Source: an uncultured Planctomycetota bacterium
GTDB taxonomy: Bacteria; Planctomycetota; Phycisphaerae; UBA1845; Fen-1342
DNA: 41,141 nucleotides
NCBI GenBank assembly: GCA_900696535.1
Contig: CAADGM010000056.1
Coordinates: forward strand, 1-41,141
Direction: 5' to 3'
Of this stretch, positions 8,005 through 15,356 are shown in pieces. How positions within the stretch are numbered: position 1 is the stretch's first letter; the number at the start of each line of letters is the position of its first letter. The notes below the pieces were generated by a model that was not told where the DNA came from, made no database searches, and saw only the letters and a list, made by a program, of their open reading frames with translations. Made by a program: the position numbers and the translations under genes.

Positions 8005-9420
8005 CTAGGCGCTGACCGGCAGCACCCGCTCGCTGGGGTGGGTCATCTCCGCGGGGTCCAGCGCCGCCCGGAGCTGGCCCTCCGGCAACACGCGCTTCTC
8101 CATCGCGACCTGGCGAACGGTCTTACCCGAGGCAGCGGCCTCCTTGGCGATCGCTGCCGCGGCGTCATAACCGATCAGCGGCGCCAGACTTGTGCACATG
8201 GCCAGCGACTGCTCCACGAGTTCCTCGCAGCGCTGCCGGTTGGCCCGCAGCCCGCGGACGCACTTCTCGTCGAATACGCGGACGGCCGCCCCCAGAATCC
8301 GCACGGACTCCAGCACGTTGTGAGCCATCACCGGCATGCCCACGTGCAGGTCCAGGTTGCCGAGCGTCGCGGCGGCGTAGGTCACCGCCGCGTCGTTGCC
8401 GATCACCTGCGCGCAGGTCTGGAGCATCGCCTCGCAGATGACGGGGTTGACCTTCCCCGGCATGATCGAGCTTCCCGGCTGCGTTTCCGGGAGCAGCAGC
8501 TCGCCCAGGCCGCAGCGGGGGCCGCTGCCCAGCCAACGGATGTCGTTAGCGATCTTGGTCAGGCCGATGGCGATCGTGCGGAGCACGCCCGAGGCCTCGA
8601 CCACCGCGTCCTTGGCCGCCTGGGCCTCGAAGTGGTTCTGCGCCTCGTGGAAGGACTCGTGCGTCTCGTGGTTGATGATCTCGCACACCAGCCGGGCGAA
8701 CTGCGGATGCGTGTTGATGCCCGTCCCCACCGCCGTGCCCCCGATGGCCAGCTCGCGCAGGATAATGATCTTGCCCATGATGCGGCGGTCACAGTGGGCG
8801 ATCTGGCTGGCGTAGCCGCTGAACTCCTGGCCCAGGCGAATGGGCGTGGCGTCCATCAGGTGCGTGCGGCCGATCTTGATGATGTCGTGGAATTCCTCGG
8901 CCTTGGCTTTGAGCGCCTTGTGCAGCGCATGCAGCGCCGGCATGAGGTCCTGGTGGAGCGCTTCGACGATCGCCACGTGCATCGCGGTCGGGATGACGTC
9001 GTTGGACGACTGACCCATGTTCACATGGTCATTGGGGTGCACCAGCTTGGAGCCGACCGCGCCGCCCAGGACCTGCGTGGCCCGGTTCGCGATCACCTCG
9101 TTGGCGTTCATGTTCGTGCTGGTGCCGGAGCCGGTCTGGAAGATGTCGAGCACGAAGTGGGCGTCGTGCTGCCCCCCCATCACCTCGCGCGCCGCCTGCT
9201 GGATCGCCGAGGCAACCTTCACGTCCAGCCGCCCGAGCTTCTTGTTCGCTTCCGCCGCGGCGAATTTGATCAGACCCAAGGCCCGGATGAACCGCCGACC
9301 GAAGCGGTAACCGCTGATTGGGAAGTTCAGCACGGCACGCTGGGTCGACGCGCCCCACAACGCCGACGCCGGCACCTCCATCTCGCCCATCGAGTCCTTC
9401 TCAATCCGCATTTCGCCCAT
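8005..9420 (-). CDS. fumC: Class II fumarate hydratase
   Basis: A 471-residue enzyme interconverts fumarate and malate in the TCA cycle. The signature GSSIMPGKVNP with the mobile catalytic serine loop is intact. Other superfamily motifs are GSGTSTNMNANEVIANRA, HPNDHVNMGQSSNDVIPTA and GRTHLMDATPIRLGQEF. The class II form is oxygen-stable and lacks an iron-sulfur cluster. Methionines at 9438, 9420 and 9411 compete as start. 9420 gives MGEMRIEKDSMGEMEVP, closest to the usual fumarase N-terminus, with a weak GAGGG upstream. The gene is transcribed divergently from ilvC across 169 bp. Confidence 0.95.
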   Translation of the reverse strand: MGEMRIEKDSMGEMEVPASALWGASTQRAVLNFPISGYRFGRRFIRALGLIKFAAAEANKKLGRLDVKVASAIQQAAREVMGGQHDAHFVLDIFQTGSGTSTNMNANEVIANRATQVLGGAVGSKLVHPNDHVNMGQSSNDVIPTAMHVAIVEALHQDLMPALHALHKALKAKAEEFHDIIKIGRTHLMDATPIRLGQEFSGYASQIAHCDRRIMGKIIILRELAIGGTAVGTGINTHPQFARLVCEIINHETHESFHEAQNHFEAQAAKDAVVEASGVLRTIAIGLTKIANDIRWLGSGPRCGLGELLLPETQPGSSIMPGKVNPVICEAMLQTCAQVIGNDAAVTYAAATLGNLDLHVGMPVMAHNVLESVRILGAAVRVFDEKCVRGLRANRQRCEELVEQSLAMCTSLAPLIGYDAAAAIAKEAAASGKTVRQVAMEKRVLPEGQLRAALDPAEMTHPSERVLPVSA

Positions 9421-9576
9421 GGCTCGTGCCCTCTGCATGCGTGTGCCAGACGTTCGCGTTCACACCCGCCGGGCCGACCCATGCGGTGCGGCCCCGTGAC
9501 CGGGTCCAGAGCCCGAAGTCTAATCGCAACCCCCCGCCGCGGCGAGACACGCCGGCAGCGGCCGGCGCCGGCACCC

Positions 9577-9582
9577 TATACT
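9577..9582 (+). promoter_or_regulatory. -10 box of ilvC, predicted leaderless transcript
   Basis: TATACT ends 7 nt before the ilvC ATG, with GCCCGCC between. Transcription from such a box would begin within a base or two of the start codon. No Shine-Dalgarno sequence is present. The -35 region is GC-rich and poorly conserved. Confidence 0.5.
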
Positions 9583-9589
9583 GCCCGCC

Positions 9590-10591
9590 ATGAACATCAT
9601 TCGCCCCCCCGAACCGGAACAACTGGCACTCCGGCTACGCGGCCTGCGCATCGCGGTACTCGGATACGGCGCCCAGGGACACGCCCACGCGCAGAACCTC
9701 CGCGACGCCGGCTGCGACGTCGTGGTCGGCCTGCGACGCGGGAGCCCGCGCTGGGAGCCCGCCTGCCTGGACGGACTGCACGTGGAGGAGACCGCCGCGG
9801 CCGTGAGCGGCAGTCGCGTCGTGATGATGCTCCTGCCGGACGAAGTTCAACCCGAGGTCTACGCGCGCGATGTGGCGCCGCGTCTGGAAGCCGGCGCGTA
9901 CCTGGGCTTCGCGCACGGCCTGGCGATCGCGTTCGGCAAGCTCGTGCCCGGCCCCCGGGTGAACACGTTCCTGGTCGCGCCGAAGGGGCCGGGTACGCTG
10001 GTACGTCGGCGATTCGTCGAGGGCGGCGGCGTGCCGTGTCTCATCGGCGTCGGGCAGGACCCCGCTGGCGACACGCGCGACGTGGCCGTTGCCTATGCGT
10101 GTGCAATCGGCGGTGGTCGGGCCGGGTTGCTCGAAACGACCTTCCGCGACGAGGCCGAGACCGACCTTTTTGGGGAGCAGGCCGTGCTGTGCGGCGGCCT
10201 GTCCGAATTGATCCGGGCGGGCTTCGAGACGCTCGTCGAGGCGGGCTACGCGCCCGAGCTGGCCTACCTCGAGTGCCTGCACGAGTGCAAGCAGGTCGCC
10301 GACCTGATCCAGCGGCACGGCATCGCGGGCATGCGCCAGCACATCAGCCACACGGCCTGCTACGGCGACCTGTCCCGCGGGCGTCGCGTGATCGGCCCGG
10401 CGGTGCGGGCGGCCATGCGCGAGATTCTCGCCGAGGTGCGGAGCGGCGCGTTCGCCGACGAGTGGCTGGCCGAGCACGCGGGCGGGTGCGAGCGCATGCG
10501 CGCCGCGGCGCAGCGCGACGCCGACCACCCGATCGAGCAGGTCGGCGCGCGCCTGCGGGCGGAGCTGCCGATGATGCTGCCACCGGCGTGA
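9590..10591 (+). CDS. ilvC: Ketol-acid reductoisomerase, divergent class I form
   Basis: A 333-residue protein belongs to the family that converts acetolactate to dihydroxy-isovalerate (and the isoleucine counterpart) with NADPH and Mg. The Rossmann motif GYGAQGHAHAQNL (25-37), the NADPH loop GLRRGSPRW, FAHG with catalytic H109 and APKGPG are present. The metal ligands D192 and E196 (TDLFGEQ), E228 and E232 (LECLHECK) are all kept. Substitutions stand out: the usual SISNTAEYG substrate loop reads HISHTACYG (251-259), and GPGH is GPGT. It stands alone, with no ilvB, ilvN, ilvD or leuA nearby. It may be a working KARI or a paralogue with another substrate. Confidence 0.85.
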   Translation: MNIIRPPEPEQLALRLRGLRIAVLGYGAQGHAHAQNLRDAGCDVVVGLRRGSPRWEPACLDGLHVEETAAAVSGSRVVMMLLPDEVQPEVYARDVAPRLEAGAYLGFAHGLAIAFGKLVPGPRVNTFLVAPKGPGTLVRRRFVEGGGVPCLIGVGQDPAGDTRDVAVAYACAIGGGRAGLLETTFRDEAETDLFGEQAVLCGGLSELIRAGFETLVEAGYAPELAYLECLHECKQVADLIQRHGIAGMRQHISHTACYGDLSRGRRVIGPAVRAAMREILAEVRSGAFADEWLAEHAGGCERMRAAAQRDADHPIEQVGARLRAELPMMLPPA

Positions 10592-10604
10592 GCCCCTCAG
10601 CGCA

Positions 10605-10652
10605 GGAACTCGGGGACAGCGGCGCGACACGCGGCTGTCCCCGACGAGTTCC
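10605..10652 (+). terminator. Long hairpin after ilvC, likely terminator
   Basis: GGAACTC-GGGGACAGC (10605-10620) pairs with GCTGTCCCC-GAC-GAGTTCC (10634-10652), about 16 base pairs with a 3-nt bulge and a 13-nt loop. No T-tract follows. It lies between the convergent ilvC and lipoprotein genes and could serve both strands. Confidence 0.6.
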
Positions 10653-10676
10653 GACCGCTCGCGGTCAGTGGTGCGC

Positions 10677-11378
10677 CTACTTCTCCGACGTGTGCACGCT
10701 CTTGGTCGGTGTCTGCACGTCCTGCGTCATCACGCACTTGCCGGCCTTCTTGCAGGCTTCGCTGCCGCAGCACTTGCCGTCGCCCTTGCCATCGGCGCAG
10801 CAAGCCATCTGGCACTTGCCTGTTTCACGGCACTTCGGGTTGCTGCACTTCTTTGGATCGCCTCCGCACTTGCAGCCCGAACACGCGCAGTCCTTCGCTG
10901 ACAGGCCCTTGATCTCCATGTACGTCGCCGCGACCTTCGCGACCTTCATCCCCCCCGCGTACTTGGCCATCTGGTCCTTGGACGCGCCCTTCTGCTCGAG
11001 GTAGTGCTTGGCCGCATCCGCAGGCATGTCGTACATCGACAGCGTGCCTTCAACGACCGCGTGCTTGCCCTTGGCCGTGGCCGGCAGCATGCACTTGCCG
11101 TTCGCACACGCACAGGCCACAAGCACAAGCCGGTCCATGTCCGTCTCGTCAGCCTTGCCCGCGACCTCGAACCACGGCTCACCCGTGCACACGCCGGAAA
11201 TCACGCCCTTGACCCGCACCGGCTTGCCAGCCAGGTCTGCCGACTTCGCATGAACTTTCTCGGCCGACATCGCGGCGGGCGCATCGCTCATGGGTGTGCC
11301 GCACTTCATCGTGCCGGCGCAACCCGTCAGCACTGCCAGACTCACCACCACCGCCACGAGCACACTGATACGTCGCAT
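10677..11378 (-). CDS. DUF4920-like lipoprotein with cysteine-rich C-terminal tail
   Basis: A 233-residue predicted lipoprotein has signal peptide MRRISVLV...AVLTGC with lipobox Cys20. The middle (about 45-160) matches the DUF4920-like lipoprotein at 36522-37049: VRVKGVISGVCTGEPWFEV against VCVEGYITAVCPGSGCWIEL, and the following helix-rich stretch also aligns. The two are paralogues. Residues 164-215 form a tail with 13 cysteines in CxC, CC and CxxC spacings, resembling a metallothionein or metal-binding module. GAGGAG stands 9 nt before ATG 11378; ATG 11384 is also possible. A role in binding metal in the envelope is inference; the function is unknown. Confidence 0.75.
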   Translation of the reverse strand: MRRISVLVAVVVSLAVLTGCAGTMKCGTPMSDAPAAMSAEKVHAKSADLAGKPVRVKGVISGVCTGEPWFEVAGKADETDMDRLVLVACACANGKCMLPATAKGKHAVVEGTLSMYDMPADAAKHYLEQKGASKDQMAKYAGGMKVAKVAATYMEIKGLSAKDCACSGCKCGGDPKKCSNPKCRETGKCQMACCADGKGDGKCCGSEACKKAGKCVMTQDVQTPTKSVHTSEK

Positions 11379-11509
11379 GGACATGTTCTCCTCACCGCGA
11401 ACCATCCGCCGCTCGGCCGCCCAATCCGCGCGAATCGGGCCCGGCGAAGGCGGGAAGTCTACAACTGCGTGCCAGCGCCCGCCAGATCGCGACGGCGTGA
11501 ACTCGCGTC

Positions 11510-11660
11510 CGACAGCCCGAATTGGCGTGCTGCCCAGCCCGTGGGAGCGCTCGGCAACCCGAAGGGGCGTACAGCGCAGCGAAAGCGAGCGCTCGGCAAC
11601 TCAAAGTGGCACACCGCGCAGCCCAAGGGAGTGCTCGGCAGCCCGAAGGGCTGTTCGATA
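11510..11660. repeat. Degenerate tandem repeat, 21/42-bp period
   Basis: GCTCGGCAACCCGAAGGGG, GCTCGGCAACTCAAAGTGG and GCTCGGCAGCCCGAAGGGC recur 42 bp apart. Related CAGCCCGTGGGA, CAGCGAAAGCGA and CAGCCCAAGGGA segments lie between, giving an underlying 21-bp period. A frame through it would encode a 7-residue repeat, but no convincing gene uses it. It lies between the pilT-type gene and the upstream end of the lipoprotein gene. Confidence 0.6.
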
Positions 11661-11664
11661 GTAG

Positions 11665-11702
11665 CCGTGGGCTAGTCCGCCGCAGGCGGACGCCGCCCAC
11701 GG
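11665..11702. repeat. REP-like palindrome
   Basis: Outer arms CCGTGGGC (11665-11672) and GCCCACGG (11695-11702) enclose inner arms TCCGCC and GGCGGA with a GCA loop, giving a two-part imperfect hairpin. It is followed by a second hairpin at 11724-11740. Together they may end transcription of the seven-gene operon. Confidence 0.6.
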
Positions 11703-11723
11703 TTGGTGCGGTGGACGTGAGCA

Positions 11724-11740
11724 CGACCCTGTAAGGGTCG
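11724..11740. terminator. Perfect 7-bp hairpin downstream of the PilT-like gene
   Basis: CGACCCT-GTA-AGGGTCG lies about 40 nt beyond the stop of the minus-strand operon. There is no T-tract, so terminator function is uncertain. It could equally be part of a dispersed REP-like element with the neighbouring palindrome. Confidence 0.4.
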
Positions 11741-11779
11741 TCGAAATCACGCTGCGCGGCGTGGTTTCGTGCGGCGCGC

Positions 11780-12832
11780 CTAAGCGCTCCGCTGGCGGAA
11801 GGCCTGTGGATCGCGCGCGATCGTGATGGCCGTGTCGTACGATATGTCCCCCTTCTGGTAGAGCTCCAGGAGCGCCTGGTCCATCGTGACCATGCCATAC
11901 TTGCGGCCGGCCTGGAGCTCGCTGTAGAGCTTGTGCACGGTGTTCTCGCGGATGTTGTGCCGCACGCCCCCCGTGCCCACCAGGACTTCGCAGCACAGCA
12001 CGCGGCGACGACTGGCCGCGTCCGGCAGCAGCACCTGCGAGATCACCGCCTGGAGCACGTTGGCCAGCATCAGCCGCACCTCGAGCTGCTGCGCCGCCGG
12101 AAAAGCGGAAATCACCCGCTGCACCGATTGCGTCGCGTCTGGCGTATGCAGCGTGCCGATCACGAGGTGGCCCGTCTCGGCGGCCAGCAGCGCCGTGTAG
12201 ATCGACTCCCGGTCGCGCAGCTCGCCGATGCCGATCACATCAGGGTCCTGGCGCAGCGCGTGCAGCAGCGCGCCGCGGAACGAGCGCACATCGGTCAGCA
12301 CCTCCTGCTGAATCACCAGGGCCCGCTTGTGGACGTGCGTGTACTCGATCGGGTCCTCGATCGTGATGATCTTCTTGCGAGACTCGGCGTTGATCCGGTC
12401 GATCAGGTAGTGGAACGTCGTCGTCTTGCCCACGCCTGTCGGGCCCGTCAGCAGCACCAGGCCGTTCGGACGGCGGGCAAGCTCATCCACCAGCGGCGGC
12501 AGCCGCAACTCCTCACGCGTGCGAATGGCCGGCTCGCTCAGCCGGATGGACAGCTCCGGATGACCGTTCCGGAAGTAGACGGTCACACGAGCCCGCTCGC
12601 GGTCGTCGCTGCTCAGTGAGAAACAGAGCTGCCAGCGCCGTTCGAGCCGCGCCCGCTGGCTCTCGTTGAGGCATGAGAAGATCATCTCGCGGAGCTGCTC
12701 CGCGGTCATCGCCTCGCCCTTGGCCGTCACCACATCGCCGTCGATCCGCAGCAGCGGCGGCAGGCCGACCACGACGTGAATGTCGCTCGCGCCGTGCTTG
12801 CGGCCGGCCTGGAGCAGCGTCTTCAGCGTCAT
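11780..12832 (-). CDS. PilT-family ATPase, last gene of the seven-gene operon
   Basis: A 350-residue hexameric secretion-type ATPase of the PilT/PilU family. Domain order is an N-terminal PAS-like domain (DIHVVVGLPPLLRIDG) and a RecA-like core. Walker A is GPTGVGKT (130-137), the Asp box ITIEDPIEYTH (157-166), Walker B DPDVIGIGE (196-204) and the His box GHLVIGTLHT (221-230). A C-terminal IRENTVHKLY...GMVTMDQAL segment matches the AIRNLIRE region of PilT. All catalytic residues are present, so it should be active. The start overlaps the stop of the TPR gene by 4 nt (ATGA). Family members drive pilus retraction, but no pilin or pilus assembly gene is nearby. A role serving the unknown operon is inferred. 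Confidence 0.9.
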   Translation of the reverse strand: MTLKTLLQAGRKHGASDIHVVVGLPPLLRIDGDVVTAKGEAMTAEQLREMIFSCLNESQRARLERRWQLCFSLSSDDRERARVTVYFRNGHPELSIRLSEPAIRTREELRLPPLVDELARRPNGLVLLTGPTGVGKTTTFHYLIDRINAESRKKIITIEDPIEYTHVHKRALVIQQEVLTDVRSFRGALLHALRQDPDVIGIGELRDRESIYTALLAAETGHLVIGTLHTPDATQSVQRVISAFPAAQQLEVRLMLANVLQAVISQVLLPDAASRRRVLCCEVLVGTGGVRHNIRENTVHKLYSELQAGRKYGMVTMDQALLELYQKGDISYDTAITIARDPQAFRQRSA

Positions 12833-13617
12833 GACCGCCGCCTCCAGCCCAGGAGACGCCGCAGAAGCCCGCCAAGCACCGAGCTGCGCTCCAGCGCATC
12901 GAGTGCCGAACGCGGCTCGGTCCATTCCGGCGCCAGCTCCCCCGCATGGCCGAAACTGTCCCGCGCGGCTGAGGCCAGCCCGAGCTGCACCTGGCACTGG
13001 CCCAGGAGCAGCCAGGGGTAGCCGTGTTCGGGCTGAAGCGTGACGGCCTGCTTCACGTAGCGAACGGCGGCGGCGAAGCGTCGGTAGTGCTGGAGCACGC
13101 GGGCGACGACAACGTGGTCGAACCAGTCGGCCGCCGGGCTTTGCACCGCCTTCTCGAAGCAGGACTCGGCCAGGCGCTGCCCCGCGGCGAGGAGCACCTC
13201 GCCACGGACGACCCAGCGCCAGGGCGAATCGCCGGCGGACTGCATGGCGTTGTCGCTCAGCCGGCGGGCGGTCTTGAGGTCGCGCAGGCGGGCAACGGCC
13301 TGCGCCTCGGCCGCCAGCAGATCACCGTGGTTGCGGAACAACTGAAGGGCCTTCTCGCTCCACACGCGGGCCTCGTGGCACTCGTCGAGCTGAACCAGCA
13401 TCTGCACCTGTCCAACCCAGGCGACAACCAGCGCGCGGTCCTCTCCCAGCGCCCGCGTGTAGAGCCGCAGGGCCTCCTCGAAGCGGCCCCACTCGTCCGC
13501 CCGCCGCGCCCGCGCTAACAGCGTGGCGGGCAGGTCCTGCCCGGCGCGCACCTGCTCCGTCGCGCGCTGCTCCGCGCGGGGCGACTCGAACTCCAGGTTC
13601 GTGAACCGCTTCGACAT
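12829..13617 (-). CDS. TPR-repeat protein
   Basis: A 262-residue protein without a signal peptide or membrane segment. Helix-turn-helix repeats with TPR spacing cover residues about 28-245, for example ADEWGRFEEALRLYTRALGED and FAAAVRYVKQAVTLQPEHGYPWLLLGQCQVQLGLASAARDSF. TPR proteins act as scaffolds. The gene starts 7 nt after the S26-like gene and overlaps the PilT-like gene by 4 nt, so tight translational coupling is likely. It may link the membrane protein upstream with the ATPase downstream, which is inference. The C-terminus ends in a basic patch (LLRRLLGWRRRS). Confidence 0.8.
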   Translation of the reverse strand: MSKRFTNLEFESPRAEQRATEQVRAGQDLPATLLARARRADEWGRFEEALRLYTRALGEDRALVVAWVGQVQMLVQLDECHEARVWSEKALQLFRNHGDLLAAEAQAVARLRDLKTARRLSDNAMQSAGDSPWRWVVRGEVLLAAGQRLAESCFEKAVQSPAADWFDHVVVARVLQHYRRFAAAVRYVKQAVTLQPEHGYPWLLLGQCQVQLGLASAARDSFGHAGELAPEWTEPRSALDALERSSVLGGLLRRLLGWRRRS

Positions 13618-13624
13618 CTATGCC

Positions 13625-14650
13625 TTACTCCACCGCCCCGAATCGGGACCACGGCCGGAGACGCCAGAACACGCGACCGACGATCTCGTGCCGCGCAACT
13701 CGGCACGCGTCGAGCAGACCACCGCGCACCTCGTTCTCGTGTCCACTGATCGCACCGAGGTACTGGCTCGCCCGACTTGGGAAGACGACGAACTCGTCCG
13801 GGCCCAGTTGCCATTCGAGATCGATCGGCCAGGTCACGTCCGACAGGGGTCGCCCCCGACCCTGCGGGACCTGGCCGTTAACCTTCAGGCCGCCGTAGTG
13901 AAAGACCACGACGTCGCGGGGGATGCCCACGATGCGGTCGACCACGTGTCCCGCCCTGACCAGGACTGGGCCCGGACGCGAGGGCCGCACCTCACGAAAC
14001 ACGAGGTCGCCCCGCTCCAGCGGGCCGCGCCGCAGCCACGGTCCCTCGATCAACAGAACATCGTTCGTACCCGCCTCGAACGGAGCGTCGAGCGAGCCGA
14101 CGGGCATCACCACGGCAAACCGCGACACCAAGCCCGCCAGCGGCCGGTACGCGGCCAGGTACAACCCCACGAATGCGACCAGGCCGAAGAGAAGTCGCGT
14201 CAGCGCTCCCGTGTAGTTCAGGTTGCTGCCGAACAGGTGAAGCACGGCGCTGGCGTGCACGCTGATTGCCAGCCACCACCACAGCGCCCCGGCACCCGAG
14301 CCGACCACGGCCACACTCGCGATCAGAAGCCCTGTCCACGCAGACAGAAACAGGGCGCCGGCCAGCCACTGCCTTATTCGAAGCTGCCCGAGCCCCGGCA
14401 CGACCGAGCACGCCAGCGCCGCCCACGGAAGGGGCTCCGGCGCCAGCCGGCGCACGGCCCCCACAATCCACCCCAGATCCGGCACAGGCACGCCCAGCCC
14501 GTTCCACGCGCGGCTGAGGCGCGTCCGCAGCCGCAGGCGCGAGGCCCGCGGCGGCGCAATGGCGACGCTGCCAAGCACAAGCGGGCTGGCGCATCGCGCA
14601 CATGTCCTGAGGCCGGGGAGGTTCTCGAAGTGACACGCCGCGCACTGCAT
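13625..14650 (-). CDS. Zinc-ribbon membrane protein with signal-peptidase-like (S26) domain, probably inactive
   Basis: This 341-residue protein starts with a zinc ribbon (C3, C6, C17, C20). Hydrophobic helices follow from about 72 to 172, including VVPGLGQLRIRQWLAGALFL, a TM2/DUF5683-like pattern. The C-terminal domain from about 183 has the type I signal peptidase fold: GSLDAPFEAG (box B, Ser186), ERGDLVF (box C), VDRIVGIPRDV (box D) and a GGLKVNGQ strand. In box D the catalytic Lys of the usual KRVVGLPGD is Asp238, and the box E motif GDNRxxSxDSR is not recognisable. Catalysis as a normal Ser-Lys signal peptidase is therefore unlikely. It may bind rather than cut exported peptides. It sits between the DUF2997 and TPR genes in the operon. 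Confidence 0.82.
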   Translation of the reverse strand: MQCAACHFENLPGLRTCARCASPLVLGSVAIAPPRASRLRLRTRLSRAWNGLGVPVPDLGWIVGAVRRLAPEPLPWAALACSVVPGLGQLRIRQWLAGALFLSAWTGLLIASVAVVGSGAGALWWWLAISVHASAVLHLFGSNLNYTGALTRLLFGLVAFVGLYLAAYRPLAGLVSRFAVVMPVGSLDAPFEAGTNDVLLIEGPWLRRGPLERGDLVFREVRPSRPGPVLVRAGHVVDRIVGIPRDVVVFHYGGLKVNGQVPQGRGRPLSDVTWPIDLEWQLGPDEFVVFPSRASQYLGAISGHENEVRGGLLDACRVARHEIVGRVFWRLRPWSRFGAVE

Positions 14651-14671
14651 TGTCAGTCGCTCCGGAGCGGG

Positions 14672-14887
14672 TCAGCCATCCGCGCGGCGCTGGTGAAGCT
14701 CGGTGTTGAAGCGCACCTGCTGATCGGGTTCGTAGTACTCGCGCGTCAGGCTTCGCCGCACCTCGTGGCCGACGAGTTCCTTCAGCAGTTCCGCGTACTT
14801 GAGACAACGCGGCCCCTTGGCACCCTTGATTTCCACCATGACCTGGCCGCTTGCGCTGATCGTGATAAGCAGTTCGGCGTGGTCCAT
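14672..14887 (-). CDS. DUF2997-family small protein
   Basis: A 71-residue protein reads ELLITISASGQVMVEIKGAKG, then CLKYAELLKELVG, a pattern I recognise as DUF2997. Family members carry a short beta-hairpin domain and are found next to DUF1257 and Ycf46-type ATPase genes in cyanobacteria and planctomycetes. There is no membrane segment. The single Cys in GPRCLKYAELL is part of the family pattern. It is 19 nt downstream of the DUF1257 gene. Its function is not known. Confidence 0.8.
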   Translation of the reverse strand: MDHAELLITISASGQVMVEIKGAKGPRCLKYAELLKELVGHEVRRSLTREYYEPDQQVRFNTELHQRRADG

Positions 14888-14906
14888 CTGCGTGCCTCCG
14901 AGCGGC

Positions 14907-15356
14907 TCAGAGCCGTATGTGCACCCGCACCGAGTCGTCAGCCAGGCGCTCCTGCTGCACGATCTCGCCGTCGCGGCTCTTCAGCTCGGTGAGCAGCTTG
15001 TGGTAGATGAACTGCTGCACGATGCGGCCGGCCACGTCGTCGGCCATGCGCTGCAACCCGCGCTTCGAGTGGCGCGTGCCGCGGGCGCACACGCGGCAGC
15101 GACCCTGCGCGTCCTGGCGCACCTCGATGGTCACGTCGCCGCGCTGAAGCTCGATCGTCTCGTTCGTGGCCAGCTCGGACCCGACCACCTCGGACTCGGC
15201 GATCTCCGCTTCGGCGAAGTTCTCAACCTTCTCGGGCCGACGCCCGGCCTGCGGCCGGACCGCGTAGCCCAGCGCCGCCGCTGCGGCCACCGCGGCCGCC
15301 GACACCGCCGGCCAGGACGCAATGACGATCGGCGTCAGCACGACAACTGCACTCAC
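14907..15356 (-). CDS. DUF1257 (Ycf35-like) protein
   Basis: A 149-residue protein starts at GTG 15356, overlapping the ATPase stop by 3 nt. The C-terminal half (RIVQQFIYHKLLTELKSR, then DDSVRVHIRL) matches the DUF1257/Ycf35 C-terminal pattern in which a conserved YHK precedes an acidic strand. The N-terminus PIVIASWPAVSAAAVAAAAA is Ala-rich and more divergent than usual for the family. A CxxC pair (CRVC) lies near residue 98. In plastids and cyanobacteria Ycf35 is conserved without a settled function. Assignment rests on the C-terminus and on its neighbours. Confidence 0.7.
   Translation of the reverse strand: MSAVVVLTPIVIASWPAVSAAAVAAAAALGYAVRPQAGRRPEKVENFAEAEIAESEVVGSELATNETIELQRGDVTIEVRQDAQGRCRVCARGTRHSKRGLQRMADDVAGRIVQQFIYHKLLTELKSRDGEIVQQERLADDSVRVHIRL

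Noticed and set aside
7897-11004. Very long plus-strand open frame overlapping fumC and ilvC
   Set aside because: It is the shadow of fumC on the other strand and of ilvC in another frame; its product has no family features.
11510-11660. Possible CRISPR array
   Set aside because: The repeats have a 21-bp internal period, are degenerate, have no uniform spacers and no cas gene is nearby.
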